This document shows, in pieces, positions 1-9,535 of a DNA stretch of 64,000 bases. This DNA is from Flavobacteriales bacterium (GTDB taxonomy: Bacteria > Bacteroidota > Bacteroidia > Flavobacteriales_D > Sanyastnellaceae): NCBI GenBank assembly GCA_022447625.1, contig JAKVAX010000006.1, positions 124,001 through 188,000 of the forward strand. Direction: 5' to 3'. Every line of letters begins with the position of its first letter. The stretch's first letter is position 1. Position numbers and translations under genes: made by a program. Under the pieces are notes generated by a model that saw only the letters and a program-made list of their open reading frames with translations, was not told the origin of the DNA and did not search any database.

Positions 1-1075
1 CCATGGAACGAACCCGGCTTCAGCGGTAATGGCTGGTATGAAGGTTGTCGTGACCAAGTGTGATGAAAACGGGAACGTTGATATCGAAGACTTGCGTGCA
101 CGCGCTGAGGAGTATTCTGATCGCTTAGGTGCATTGATGATTACTTACCCATCAACGCACGGTGTATACGAAGAAGATGTGTTGGAGATCAATGCGTTGA
201 TCCATGAGCACGGTGGTCAAGTATATATGGATGGAGCCAACATGAACGCTCAGGTAGGCTTGACCAACCCTGGGAATATCGGGGCAGATGTGTGCCACTT
301 GAACTTACACAAAACCTTCGCGATTCCTCACGGAGGTGGAGGCCCTGGTATGGGACCTATCTGCGTGGCTTCGCACCTTGCACCATTCCTTCCTGGAAAC
401 CCAGTGATTGAAACAGGAGGAGAGCATGCGATTAGCGCAGTAGCTTCGGCTCCGTACGGAAGTGCATTAATCTTGTTGATTTCCTACGGTTACATCAAGA
501 TGCTCGGTTCAGACGGACTGCGTCAAAGCACAGAAATGGCGATCCTGAATGCGAACTACATCAAGGCGAAGATTCGCGCAGCGTACGATGTATTGTACCA
601 AGGAAAGAACAATACAGTAGCGCACGAGATGATCATTGATTGTCGCGACTTTAAAAAGGTAGGCATCGAAGTAGCAGATATCGCAAAGCGATTGATCGAT
701 TACGGATTCCACGCACCAACGGTTTCATTCCCTGTGGCCGGTACATTGATGATCGAGCCAACAGAGAGCGAAGGAGTAGAAGAACTAGATCGTTTTTGTG
801 AAGCGATGTTGGCGATTCGCGAAGAGATCGCAGAGATCGAGCGAGGAGAGGTAGATCAAGATGACAACGTATTGAAGATGGCTCCTCACACAGCTACTGA
901 GTTAATCAGCAGCGTATGGGCCCATTCATACTCTCGTGAAAAAGCGGCTTATCCAGTAGCATCATTGAAAGATGCAAAGTTCTGGGTGAGCATTAGTCGA
1001 GTAGATAATGCCAGTGGAGATCGCAACTTGATCTGTACTTGTCCACCACTTGAAAACTACATGGAAACGGTGTAA
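1..1075 (+). CDS. gcvP: Glycine dehydrogenase (decarboxylating), P protein, 3' part
   Basis: This is the C-terminal portion of the glycine cleavage system P protein, which decarboxylates glycine with pyridoxal phosphate and passes the aminomethyl group to the lipoyl H protein. The reading frame is open from base 2, where [14 protein letters not shown] is read, so the gene starts outside the window. The segment [17 protein letters not shown] carries the PLP-binding lysine and the glycine-rich stretch typical of GcvP. About 358 residues are present of a family length near 950. A strong hairpin terminator follows 25 bases after the stop. The family assignment is very secure; only the missing 5' part is unknown. 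Confidence 0.97.
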   Translation, partial: HGTNPASAVMAGMKVVVTKCDENGNVDIEDLRARAEEYSDRLGALMITYPSTHGVYEEDVLEINALIHEHGGQVYMDGANMNAQVGLTNPGNIGADVCHLNLHKTFAIPHGGGGPGMGPICVASHLAPFLPGNPVIETGGEHAISAVASAPYGSALILLISYGYIKMLGSDGLRQSTEMAILNANYIKAKIRAAYDVLYQGKNNTVAHEMIIDCRDFKKVGIEVADIAKRLIDYGFHAPTVSFPVAGTLMIEPTESEGVEELDRFCEAMLAIREEIAEIERGEVDQDDNVLKMAPHTATELISSVWAHSYSREKAAYPVASLKDAKFWVSISRVDNASGDRNLICTCPPLENYMETV

Positions 1076-1100
1076 ATATTGTTTTGTGAAAGCAATAAAA

Positions 1101-1139
1101 GCCCGGGTGTATATGACGTTTACACCCGGGTTTCTTTTT
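1101..1139 (+). terminator. Intrinsic terminator of gcvP
   Basis: A perfect 10-base stem (CCCGGGTGTA at 1102-1111, TACACCCGGG at 1121-1130) with a 9-base loop is followed by TTTCTTTTTG. It directly precedes a copy of the dispersed TTTCGCTAGCGCGGAAA motif. Confidence 0.9.
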
Positions 1140-1140
1140 G

Positions 1141-1157
1141 TTTCGCTAGCGCGGAAA
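1141..1157 (+). repeat. Dispersed iterated motif, intergenic copy
   Basis: TTTCGCTAGCGCGGAAA, the longest intact form of a motif found about twelve times in the window. This copy is intergenic, immediately after the gcvP terminator, so coding constraint does not explain it. The other copies are at 11049, 11120, 11653, 17005, 28078, 28435, 31945, 33033, 41745, 50947 and 60236. Confidence 0.8.
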
Positions 1158-1292
1158 GGGCTTGGGACATGGGGATTCTATGAATCCTGTACTTGGTTGA
1201 ATCCGGCCGGCATGCGTCATTTACAGAAGTGACCGTTGATCAGGTTCGCAAGCCTGCTTAAAATCTCTTAATAACTCAAGGTTAAAGATTTC

Positions 1293-1300
1293 TATATTTG
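1293..1300 (+). promoter_or_regulatory. Bacteroidota -7 box before the first T9SS protein
   Basis: TATATTTG matches the Bacteroidota -7 consensus TAnnTTTG and lies 38 bases before the ATG at 1339. I see no clear -33 TTTG at the usual distance. Confidence 0.6.
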
Positions 1301-1338
1301 CTGCGCTTGATTAGTTTACGAATCCTATTTAAATCTAA

Positions 1339-3276
1339 ATGATTATGAAGAAAGTTTACGCGATGTTGTTCGTGTCACTTTTTGCTATCGGTGCGAGTGC
1401 ACAGCACGTAATGTCACCTTACGCTAAAGGCAAGGACAAAGAAATGAAGCGTGCGAATAACAGCCAGACGCAAGTCAATACTGACCGTGAAGTGTTCTAC
1501 ACGAATGACTTCTCTGAGTGTTCTGACTTTGTTATCGACAACGCTTATGACAATGGTTTCACACAGTTCGTTTCAGATCTGAACTTCGAATGTGGTGATG
1601 TGCTACCTGAAGGACCGGCTGCAATTGATCCTGTAGCTTCTACAACCGCTGACAACGGTTTTATGATGATCGACTCTGATGAGTACGGTGGTGAAGAAGG
1701 TTTTGACGGAATTGAAAACAGCTGGTTCCAAACAGCGAACCCAATCAACTGTGCGGATCACCTGTTCGTATCTCTAAGCTTTGAGACGTTCTACCGCATG
1801 TGGGATAACGGCTCATCTGATGGAAATGAGTACTGTCTAGTAGAGATTTCTCGTGACGGTGAAACTTGGCCAGACGTTGAAACGTTTGAAGTAGAAGAAG
1901 GTATGGTTGACTTCGGTGACGGAGACGGCATGGTGCAGGCTCGTTGGGAGCTTTGGCCAGAAATGCAGACTCAAGACCCTGTAGACAACCCAACCTTATT
2001 CGTATTTGATATTACATCTGCTGCAGGTGGTCAAGACCAAATTTGGATCCGCTTCCGTTGGAAAGGAACTTGGGGCTACGCTTGGATGATTGACGATATG
2101 CAGCTTTTCGATACTCCTGAAAACGACATCCGTTTCGATAGCTACGCTACTTACACTGATTACAACGGTACGTCCATGTACGAAGTAGATACATGGCACC
2201 CAACTCAGGCAACTGAAATACAGATGGCTGCGAAAGTTCGTAACATCGGTTCTTTGGATCAGACAAACGTTACATTGAACGCTTCCATCAACGGAAACGA
2301 GGCTGGAACATCTGATGCAATCGATCTTCCTTACCTAGCATCTGATACACTACGTATCACGGGGTACACTGTACCAACTGACCCTGGTCAATACGATGTC
2401 GAATTCACAGTTTCTGCTGATGCAGAAGATGAGAACCCTGGAGACAACGTGACTTCGCAGTCATTCCAAGTTTCTCCAGTTGCATACGACGGTGGAATTG
2501 GAGGACAGTACGGTCGTGATGATCGTAACTTCTCGGGTCTATTCCCAGCGGCTGCTTACAATGATGAATTCCAGGCGGCAACGCCAATGCAGTTCTTCGG
2601 TGACGGTACGATTTACTCGATCCAGGTAGCAGTTACTGCTGGTGACGAGGGTGCGCCAATGATCTGTCACGTTCTTGACTTTGAAAACCTAGAAATTCAA
2701 GCTTCTACTGCAGAGTTGGAGTTGAACCCATCTCTATTGAACGACGGTTCTGAGTCTGGTGACGATATCATCTGGTACAACTTCATCCTTGAAGATCCAT
2801 GGCCAGTAGCTGAAGGTGAAGGATGGGTTGCATCTTTTGAAAGCTACGGTGGTTCTGGTATCCGTATCGGTGAGTCTAAGTTCGCACCAGATCAGACATG
2901 TTTCGTGTTCGGTGACTTCGGTACTGCTGGATTCGACTGGTACTTCACAAACGAAACTCCAATGATCCGTTTCAACATGGACGAAGGAGCAGCAGTTGAG
3001 AACATGGAGCAGTTTGATACATTCGCTATCTCACAGAATGCACCAAACCCAGCTTCTGATTTCACTCGCATCACTTACAACTTGGAAGTGGCAGCTGAGG
3101 TTGCAATCGAAGTACGTGACATCACAGGTAAGTTGATGATGACCCGTGATCTTGGAACTGTAGGTGCAGGATCTTACGCTTATGACCTAAGCGTTTCTGA
3201 TTACGCTGCAGGTATGTACAGCTATACATTCACTGTGAATGGTAAGTCTGTAACTCGTAAGATGATCGTGAAGTAA
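1339..3276 (+). CDS. Secreted T9SS type A sorting-domain protein (paralogue 1)
   Basis: Predicted cell-surface or released protein of 645 residues; molecular function not recognised. It opens with a signal peptide (MKKVYAMLFVSLFAIGASAQ) and ends in a type IX secretion sorting domain: QNAPNPASDFTRITYNL, then GKLMM, then YAAGMYSYTF and a basic RKMIVK tail. Residues roughly 50-260 form a beta-rich module with TADNGFMMIDSDEY and a WMIDDMQLF end, seen also in the next three genes (choice-of-anchor-J/MAM-like). Two starts are possible, ATG at 1339 or 1345; the second gives the commoner MKK start. Codon use is strongly biased, suggesting high expression. It is the first of four same-strand paralogues. 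Confidence 0.88.
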   Translation: MIMKKVYAMLFVSLFAIGASAQHVMSPYAKGKDKEMKRANNSQTQVNTDREVFYTNDFSECSDFVIDNAYDNGFTQFVSDLNFECGDVLPEGPAAIDPVASTTADNGFMMIDSDEYGGEEGFDGIENSWFQTANPINCADHLFVSLSFETFYRMWDNGSSDGNEYCLVEISRDGETWPDVETFEVEEGMVDFGDGDGMVQARWELWPEMQTQDPVDNPTLFVFDITSAAGGQDQIWIRFRWKGTWGYAWMIDDMQLFDTPENDIRFDSYATYTDYNGTSMYEVDTWHPTQATEIQMAAKVRNIGSLDQTNVTLNASINGNEAGTSDAIDLPYLASDTLRITGYTVPTDPGQYDVEFTVSADAEDENPGDNVTSQSFQVSPVAYDGGIGGQYGRDDRNFSGLFPAAAYNDEFQAATPMQFFGDGTIYSIQVAVTAGDEGAPMICHVLDFENLEIQASTAELELNPSLLNDGSESGDDIIWYNFILEDPWPVAEGEGWVASFESYGGSGIRIGESKFAPDQTCFVFGDFGTAGFDWYFTNETPMIRFNMDEGAAVENMEQFDTFAISQNAPNPASDFTRITYNLEVAAEVAIEVRDITGKLMMTRDLGTVGAGSYAYDLSVSDYAAGMYSYTFTVNGKSVTRKMIVK

Positions 3277-3302
3277 GTATTACTTCATCTCAATATTGAA
3301 AG

Positions 3303-3332
3303 AGAGGTTTCCTTCGGGAAGCCTCTTTTTTA
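3303..3332 (+). terminator. Intrinsic terminator
   Basis: Stem AGAGGTTTCC (3303-3312) and GGAAGCCTCT (3317-3326) with a TTCG tetraloop, followed by a T run. It ends the first T9SS cargo gene. Confidence 0.85.
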
Positions 3333-3451
3333 TTTTATTACTTCTAGTAAATGAATGGCTTTACAAGAGGTTAAGGCCAGATCAAACTATTTGGAATTGT
3401 ATAATCCGGAGAATTTGGTCTGTACATTCTCATAAATCATTCGCTGTATTG

Positions 3452-3482
3452 TTTGGTTCGAGAGAGGTTTTGCGTAATTTTC
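3452..3482 (+). promoter_or_regulatory. Promoter with -33 TTTG and -7 TAATTTTC
   Basis: TTTG at 3452-3455 and TAATTTTC at 3475-3482 are separated by 19 bases, the spacing known for Bacteroidota promoters; only the final G of the -7 consensus is missing. The ATG at 3503 is 20 bases further on. It is the only promoter here where I can see both elements. Confidence 0.6.
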
Positions 3483-3502
3483 CCGATTCAAAAGTGTAAG
3501 AC

Positions 3503-5515
3503 ATGAAGAAAATCTACTTGCTAGTAACAACAATGATGCTCGTTTCAGTTTTGAACGCACAGCGCATTCAAGATGTAAACGAGTTCAACTCACTCACTCC
3601 AGTAACGCAACAGGAGGCTGAAAATGCACGTCGTGCAGGAACACAACTGAAAGCAGAAGCTGGTGAGCCTAGAGGAAACATCTTCTTCTACGAAGATTTT
3701 GCTAACGGATTCGACGGAAATAATGGCCTAGGTGGCTGGACTGTTGAAGATACAGGCGGCAACACCATTTGGGCAGTAGCTGACGAAAACAGCCCTGCAG
3801 GTGAATTCTCAACCAACATCGGTCCTTTGGCGTCTGCTACAGCTGATAACGGATGGGTGATCTTTGATTGTGATTTCTACAACACTCCGATCTCAGAAGG
3901 ATTCGAGGATACTGAAGGATGGATTATTTCACCAGAAATGGATATGTCTGCGTTGAACTCTGTAGTTGTACAGTGGGAGCAGTACTTCCGTTACTGCTGT
4001 TTCCCATTCGCACCAGTTTTCCTAGAAGTATCTAATGACGGTGGTAGCAGCTGGATCTCTTTCCCAGGCCACGGTGACTTCATCGAGTCTGCAAACGTTG
4101 CTTCTGCAAACCCACTTCCGACTTCAGTAGATATCTCTTGTGCTGCTGCAGGACAAGAGTCTGTATTCATTCGTTTCGCGTATCTACAAAACCCAATCCT
4201 ACGAAACGGATACACTCACTACTACTGGGGAATCGATGATGTAACAATCGTTGAAAATGAAACTGAATTCGATATCCAGATGACTCAGTTGGCTACAGGT
4301 GATATTTTCAACTACTTCGAGTACCGTGATATTCCTCTAGAGCAGGCAATCACTGAAACTGATGGTGGTCTTGTTGCTGGTGTGCTTTACCGTAACGGTG
4401 GATTCGCTGATGCAACGAACACTACAATCACAGTTGAGATCCTTGACGATTCTGAAAACGTATTGAGCACAACAGTTACTGATCCTTTCACAGTTCAGTC
4501 TGCTGCAAACTCTGAGCTTTGTCCACAGAACACAAACGATACACTTTACATTTCTACAGGATGGGCCCCTGCTTCAACTGGTGATTACTCAGTTCGCGCT
4601 ACGATCACTTCTGACGAGATGGATGTAAACGAAGACAACAACGTGATCACTCGCCCTGTGACTTACACAGACGATGAGTACTCTCACGATGATGAAGAGT
4701 CTTGGGACGTAGAGTTCGCTCCACGTGAGAACGACAACGGAGACGCATTCGAACCAACGGGTTACGGTAACTTCTACCTAGCTCCTAACAGCGGAACTAT
4801 GGCATACGGAGTTCTTGTGGCATTCGGTCCTTCTACAGCAGGATTTATGGAGTTTGAAGCTCGCCTATACGAAGTACAGCCGGACGAGGCGTTGAACGAT
4901 GCAAACTTTGAAACATCATTCCACGTAATCGCTCCTGAGTACATCCCGAACACTATCGCTGACGCGGAACTACACTACTACCCATTCGAAGATCCAATCG
5001 AAATGTCAGTAGCTAACCCGAACGATATTGATGGTGATGTATTCTACTTCGCTGGTGTAATCAACGATTTCGAAACAGAAGATCAGTTCACAGTTGTAGG
5101 TAACGGTGATTCAGATACAGATAACTCAACTGGAGTTTACGAGCTTTCAGGTGGTGGTGACTTCATCTGGTTCACATCTCAAACAGCTTCTCCTGCAGTT
5201 CGCTTGATCACATCGCAGCGTGTTGCTGTTGATGAGCTAGCAAACCAGAACGGTGTTGAGTTGATGCAAAACGTTCCTAACCCTGCAAACAACACTACAT
5301 TGATCCAGTGGTACCAGGTAGCTGGTAAAGAAGTAACATTCGAAGTGATGGACGCACAAGGACGTGTGATCGAAGTTCGCGACCTAGGAACTCTTCCTGG
5401 TGGTGAACACCGTATCAACTACGATGTTAACGAGCTAAGCTCAGGTATCTACTACTACACATTAACATTTGACGGTGTACGTCTAACGAAGAAAATGGTC
5501 GTTAGCGCTAAGTAA
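3503..5515 (+). CDS. Secreted T9SS type A sorting-domain protein (paralogue 2)
   Basis: A 670-residue predicted surface protein of unknown function. It has a signal peptide (MKKIYLLVTTMMLVSVLNAQ), then a beta-rich module starting FFYEDFANGFDG near residue 55, with SATADNGWVIFDCDFYN and HYYWGIDDVTIVE, matching its three neighbours. A middle CARDB-like stretch (residues about 255-390) follows. The C-terminus is a T9SS type A sorting domain: MQNVPNPANNTTLIQW, then DAQGRVIEVRDLG, then SSGIYYYTLTF and KKMVVSAK. Its own promoter and terminator suggest a single-gene transcript. Codon bias is strong, as in the gene before it. Surface location follows from the family; the binding or catalytic role is not visible. 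Confidence 0.88.
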   Translation: MKKIYLLVTTMMLVSVLNAQRIQDVNEFNSLTPVTQQEAENARRAGTQLKAEAGEPRGNIFFYEDFANGFDGNNGLGGWTVEDTGGNTIWAVADENSPAGEFSTNIGPLASATADNGWVIFDCDFYNTPISEGFEDTEGWIISPEMDMSALNSVVVQWEQYFRYCCFPFAPVFLEVSNDGGSSWISFPGHGDFIESANVASANPLPTSVDISCAAAGQESVFIRFAYLQNPILRNGYTHYYWGIDDVTIVENETEFDIQMTQLATGDIFNYFEYRDIPLEQAITETDGGLVAGVLYRNGGFADATNTTITVEILDDSENVLSTTVTDPFTVQSAANSELCPQNTNDTLYISTGWAPASTGDYSVRATITSDEMDVNEDNNVITRPVTYTDDEYSHDDEESWDVEFAPRENDNGDAFEPTGYGNFYLAPNSGTMAYGVLVAFGPSTAGFMEFEARLYEVQPDEALNDANFETSFHVIAPEYIPNTIADAELHYYPFEDPIEMSVANPNDIDGDVFYFAGVINDFETEDQFTVVGNGDSDTDNSTGVYELSGGGDFIWFTSQTASPAVRLITSQRVAVDELANQNGVELMQNVPNPANNTTLIQWYQVAGKEVTFEVMDAQGRVIEVRDLGTLPGGEHRINYDVNELSSGIYYYTLTFDGVRLTKKMVVSAK

Positions 5516-5537
5516 TATTTGACAGATTTTTGTCAAG

Positions 5538-5568
5538 AAGCCTCAGGGGAAACCCTGAGGCTTTTTTT
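5538..5568 (+). terminator. Intrinsic terminator
   Basis: Perfect 11-base stem AAGCCTCAGGG (5538-5548) and CCCTGAGGCTT (5553-5563) closed by a GAAA tetraloop, then a T run. Confidence 0.92.
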
Positions 5569-5594
5569 ATCTTCTTAGTTCAACTGCGCTAGCC

Positions 5595-7412
5595 ATGAAA
5601 TACTGCCTATCTCTGCTGTTTCTGTTCTTGGTTGTGACCAGTCAAGGACAAGAAGTAGTTCTTTTCTCCGAAGACTTCGCTAACGGACTTGCAGGTAACA
5701 GCGGATTGGGTCCGTTAATGACCTGGGATAGTGTAGATGGGGATGTTTGGCATTTGGGGTTGGAGACAGGGCCTGAGAGCGTTTATTCTTCGTGTCAGCC
5801 CTTGCACTCTTCGACTGAAGAGAATGGTTGGGTTATTTGCGATATATCCGGGTATAATGATCAGTTCAACGATGATCAATCTTGGGTAGAAGTAAACGCA
5901 TGGATGGAACTACCGGCCATAGATTGCAGTGGATTCGAAACTGTGGAGCTTCGCTTTGAACATTATTATCGCTATCAAGTCCTACAGAATGCTCCCATGC
6001 GCGTGGAGATTAGCACAGATAATGGGCAAACTTGGAATAGTCTTGAGGTTCCACGTCAAAATGAAAATCGGTACAGAAGTTATCAAAGTGCATACGGTGT
6101 AGCTGTAGAGGTGAATATGAACTTGACGTGTCAGGTAAACAATGCTGATAACGTCAGAATCAGATTCAGTCATTGGGTGAACTCTAACATTGAACCCAAT
6201 ATCTACTTTGGAGAGTTCTGGGGAATTGATGATATCGTCGTCGTAGGCAACAGTCAAAGGATGAAGTTAGAGGCTGTATTTCTGAATGATATTAAGTCAA
6301 GAACTACAGGGTATCAGCAAATTCCCTCTCAATTTGAAGATCTTAAACTGAGCACAAGTATTTTAGTCGAGAACATGCAGCTCACGGATGAAGAGTCTAT
6401 TCCAGCTTCTCTGACTGTGTTTAATTCAGCTAATCAGGCAATCTACAGTCTCGATACTTTATTTGAAATTGCTGGACTAGTTACACTCGATGCTATTTGT
6501 GATACTCAATGTCCGTATGATACATTGGTATTAAAGACCGACTTTGATTTTCCTATTTACGGAGACTATCATTTCGAGGCAACATTGGGATTCCCCATGG
6601 ATAGCCAGTCTGAGCTTTTGGAATTTAAAGGATCGGACGCACAATCGATCTACGTCAATAATGAAGACTTAGACTACCATGTATTACTTGGGTCAAGTCT
6701 GACTGTTGATGGCGATACCATTTATGGTTTGAGATTGAAGCATCAATTTGCAAGTGAAGAACTATTGTTGACTGCTGGGCTATTAAGCCCTGGTCCATTA
6801 TGTGAGTACACACCCTTTGATTGGGAAGCTACGGTTGTTGAGGAAAGTGATATGGGTGTTGAAGGTTTAGAGCACCTATTCTTCACAAATAGCCCAGAAT
6901 TAGTTCCTACAGATTGGGATGAATCTGAGATATATTGCGCACCTGTGGAATGCTATATGTCGATTGAGCCAGACAAACAGTATTGGATCTCGCTGGTGGA
7001 TTTCGACAATAAAGGTTTAGATATCCCAGGAAGGATAAGCTTTCATAGTCCGGATGTAGAAATTCTTCTGAAGGATGAAAATTCCAACTTGTACTGGACA
7101 CCATACCAATACTTTCTTCCTGTACTAGGTCTTGATGTTGATTTCTGTTACTCAATCGGTGAAATTGAGCCGCTGAAAGCCGATTTGACAAATCCTGTAA
7201 ATAATGAACTAAGGATTCGATTTGAGGAAGAATATCAAGTCATCAGGTGGTCAATTTTCGATTCAGGTGGTCATTTGCTTCTAACTCGTTCACCCAATCA
7301 ACGCACGAATTCTCTGACAATTCCAACGGTAAATCTTCCTACAGGACATTACATCATTCAATGCGCTACATCGCTCGGAACCCTCAGTGAACACTTCATT
7401 GTGCTCCACTAA
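5595..7412 (+). CDS. Secreted protein with divergent T9SS sorting domain (paralogue 3)
   Basis: A 605-residue predicted secreted protein. The signal peptide is MKYCLSLLFLFLVVTSQGQ; it is followed by SEDFANGLAGNSGLGP, the same opening as the neighbouring paralogue, and by EENGWVICDISGYND and EFWGIDDIVVVG. The last 80 residues resemble a T9SS sorting domain (NPVNNELRIRF, then LPTGHYIIQC, then HFIVLH) but the usual NPA and basic tail are altered. Its codon use is noticeably less biased and more AT-rich than in paralogues 1, 2 and 4, suggesting lower expression or a different history. The ATG lies 27 bases after the preceding terminator. Confidence 0.8.
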   Translation: MKYCLSLLFLFLVVTSQGQEVVLFSEDFANGLAGNSGLGPLMTWDSVDGDVWHLGLETGPESVYSSCQPLHSSTEENGWVICDISGYNDQFNDDQSWVEVNAWMELPAIDCSGFETVELRFEHYYRYQVLQNAPMRVEISTDNGQTWNSLEVPRQNENRYRSYQSAYGVAVEVNMNLTCQVNNADNVRIRFSHWVNSNIEPNIYFGEFWGIDDIVVVGNSQRMKLEAVFLNDIKSRTTGYQQIPSQFEDLKLSTSILVENMQLTDEESIPASLTVFNSANQAIYSLDTLFEIAGLVTLDAICDTQCPYDTLVLKTDFDFPIYGDYHFEATLGFPMDSQSELLEFKGSDAQSIYVNNEDLDYHVLLGSSLTVDGDTIYGLRLKHQFASEELLLTAGLLSPGPLCEYTPFDWEATVVEESDMGVEGLEHLFFTNSPELVPTDWDESEIYCAPVECYMSIEPDKQYWISLVDFDNKGLDIPGRISFHSPDVEILLKDENSNLYWTPYQYFLPVLGLDVDFCYSIGEIEPLKADLTNPVNNELRIRFEEEYQVIRWSIFDSGGHLLLTRSPNQRTNSLTIPTVNLPTGHYIIQCATSLGTLSEHFIVLH

Positions 7413-7529
7413 AACTTCAGGTATTCCACCGAACTAACTCTGTTTCTGTCTATTACTAACATGTAGATGTAGGAAAGTTCTGACAGTATCTTCGGCACTT
7501 GACTGTAAGACATCGTAGTATTGAGTCGA

Positions 7530-7537
7530 TAACTTCG
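7530..7537 (+). promoter_or_regulatory. Probable -7 box
   Basis: TAACTTCG, a TAnnTTCG variant of the Bacteroidota -7 box, 28 bases upstream of the ATG at 7566. The TTCG ending recurs at several other starts in this window. Confidence 0.45.
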
Positions 7538-7565
7538 CCACACAAACCATGTAAAAATTCTTTCC

Positions 7566-9467
7566 ATGAAAACAGCTTGCTCACTGTTATTGCTCATGGT
7601 GATAGGATCGCTGTCTCTATCCGCACAGCAGACCATCGTTGGTCCTGCCCCCGGTAGAATTATCAACGGTCAATCACCTGAAGACGGCGCAGTCAACTTG
7701 CGCGAAGAGACCATCTGGTCTGAAGATTTTGCTAACGGTATCCCCGCCACATGGATCAACACCGGTGACCCGGAGTTGGCAGTGTGGGAATACCGTGGAC
7801 CGAACACCAACCCGAGTTCAGATGCGGGTACACGCGGTTCGTGTCTGCCTGATGACGTGACCTTCGGTGAACCGATCCAGTCACTTACCGCTGATAACGG
7901 CTTTATCATCTTTGACTCTAACTACTGGGATGATAACGTTGGACCTTGCGGTAGCTTCGGTGAAGGACCTGCACCAGGGCCTCACTTCGGTACACTTGAA
8001 ACTCCTTCCATTGATCTCAGTGCCTACCCTTCAGTAGGTCTTCGATTCAATCAGTATTGCAAAAACTATCAAACAGAATCGAGAATCGACTACAGCGTTG
8101 ACGGAGGAGAATGGATGCCACTATGGATCAATGACGTTCCGCTGAATAGTGGAGAAAGTAGTGAAGACCGTTTCGATCGAATCAACGTAACCGAGCAACT
8201 CGGCGGACAATCAGATGTACGTCTGCGTTTCGTGTTCGATGGAAACTACTACTTCTGGATGCTAGATGATATCGAGCTATTCGAACTCCTTCAGAACAAT
8301 ATCTACGTTGAAAGCGCCACTTACGGTGACTTCAATATGGATGATCAAGGACACGAAACAGGATACGAGTACATGGAGTACAGCCTGTATCCTGCAGAAA
8401 TGGCTCCTGATGTTCAATTCGGAACCAATGTTTACAACTACGGTGCAGAAGATCAAACGAACTGCGCGATGGAAGTATTCCTACGCAATGAGTTGACAAT
8501 GGACACGGTGTTCACTGACGTGACTGTGGCGACAGATCTAGATACTGACGAGTTCTGGAACTTCCGTGCTGATGCACATCAGTTGGGTCCTGATATGGCA
8601 CCGTACACAGCGCACTTCAATTTGACTCAAAATGAAGAAGAAGATTCACCAGATGACAATCACGTTATTCGTGATTTTGAGGTGACAGACGTTGTTTACG
8701 CACGTGACCGACTGTCCACTGAAGGGATCTACATTCCAGATCAAGCATACGCCGGACAAACGTACGAGGTCGGAAACTTCTTTGTGATCACGTCGGATGA
8801 TCAGGCCGTAGAATCCGTTTCAATTGGTGTAGGTGTGGGGTCTGACCCAAATGCAACGGTTTATGCACGCATCTACTCAGTATCGATTGAAAACTCAATC
8901 TCAGCTACGGAAATCGCTTCTACAGATGAGTTTGGAATCATCGCTGATTCATACAACAACGTAGGAGATAACAATATCATGACCATCCCATTCCCTGAGC
9001 CAGTTGAACTCCACCAAGATTCAGCTTATTTGGTGATGGCTGGAACAACGGCAGGCCCGTCTGAAGTATTTTTCCCAATCAGTGGAGATTCTCCAGCATT
9101 GACATCTATGGTGCGCTTCTTCCCGAACAGCTGGTTCTACCTTGTGCGCACGCCGTTAGTGCGTATGAACTTCGGACCTGTGAGCAACATCGAAGAAGCT
9201 ACTGCTCAAGACATCGAATTGAATGTATACCCGAACCCTGCTAGTGCGCAGCTCAATGTCAGTTACGAGTTAGAAGGTTCGTCAAATGTCCAACTCATCG
9301 TTTACGATGAACTCGGGCAGATCGTTGAAGAAAAAGCTCTTGGTAATCTTCCTGCAGGGACGCAACGTCACCAAGTCAGCACCGACGCATGGGCTGATGG
9401 TTGGTACGTGATCACGATCCAAACTGATAAAACACGCGTGAACGAAATGGTGATTGTAAGACACTAA
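7566..9467 (+). CDS. Secreted T9SS type A sorting-domain protein (paralogue 4)
   Basis: A 633-residue predicted surface protein of unknown function. Signal peptide MKTACSLLLLMVIGSLSLSAQ; the mature part has WSEDFANGIPATW, LTADNGFIIFDSNYWD and YYFWMLDDIELFE, the same module order as the three genes upstream. The C-terminal sorting domain reads NVYPNPASAQLNVSYEL, then YDELGQIVEEKALG, then WADGWYVITIQT. A terminator follows 20 bases after the stop. The run of four paralogues with one strand and separate terminators points to local duplication, each copy keeping its own transcription signals. Confidence 0.87.
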   Translation: MKTACSLLLLMVIGSLSLSAQQTIVGPAPGRIINGQSPEDGAVNLREETIWSEDFANGIPATWINTGDPELAVWEYRGPNTNPSSDAGTRGSCLPDDVTFGEPIQSLTADNGFIIFDSNYWDDNVGPCGSFGEGPAPGPHFGTLETPSIDLSAYPSVGLRFNQYCKNYQTESRIDYSVDGGEWMPLWINDVPLNSGESSEDRFDRINVTEQLGGQSDVRLRFVFDGNYYFWMLDDIELFELLQNNIYVESATYGDFNMDDQGHETGYEYMEYSLYPAEMAPDVQFGTNVYNYGAEDQTNCAMEVFLRNELTMDTVFTDVTVATDLDTDEFWNFRADAHQLGPDMAPYTAHFNLTQNEEEDSPDDNHVIRDFEVTDVVYARDRLSTEGIYIPDQAYAGQTYEVGNFFVITSDDQAVESVSIGVGVGSDPNATVYARIYSVSIENSISATEIASTDEFGIIADSYNNVGDNNIMTIPFPEPVELHQDSAYLVMAGTTAGPSEVFFPISGDSPALTSMVRFFPNSWFYLVRTPLVRMNFGPVSNIEEATAQDIELNVYPNPASAQLNVSYELEGSSNVQLIVYDELGQIVEEKALGNLPAGTQRHQVSTDAWADGWYVITIQTDKTRVNEMVIVRH

Positions 9468-9486
9468 CCGTTCATGACCGCTTTGA

Positions 9487-9518
9487 AAGCCGCTTACTTC
9501 CGAGTAAGTGGCTTTTTT
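9487..9518 (+). terminator. Intrinsic terminator
   Basis: Stem AAGCCGCTTACT (9487-9498) and AGTAAGTGGCTT (9503-9514), one G-T pair, TCCG loop, then a T run. The start codon of the next gene is only 18 bases past it. Confidence 0.88.
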
Positions 9519-9535
9519 CTTCACCTTTGCGCCCT

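Noticed and set aside
3296-3499. A 67-codon frame between two T9SS genes
   Set aside because: It begins at the terminator of the preceding gene and runs through the promoter of the next; composition is not protein-like.
5586-5593. GCGCTAGC just before the third T9SS gene as a motif copy
   Set aside because: Only the 8-base core matches; arms do not.
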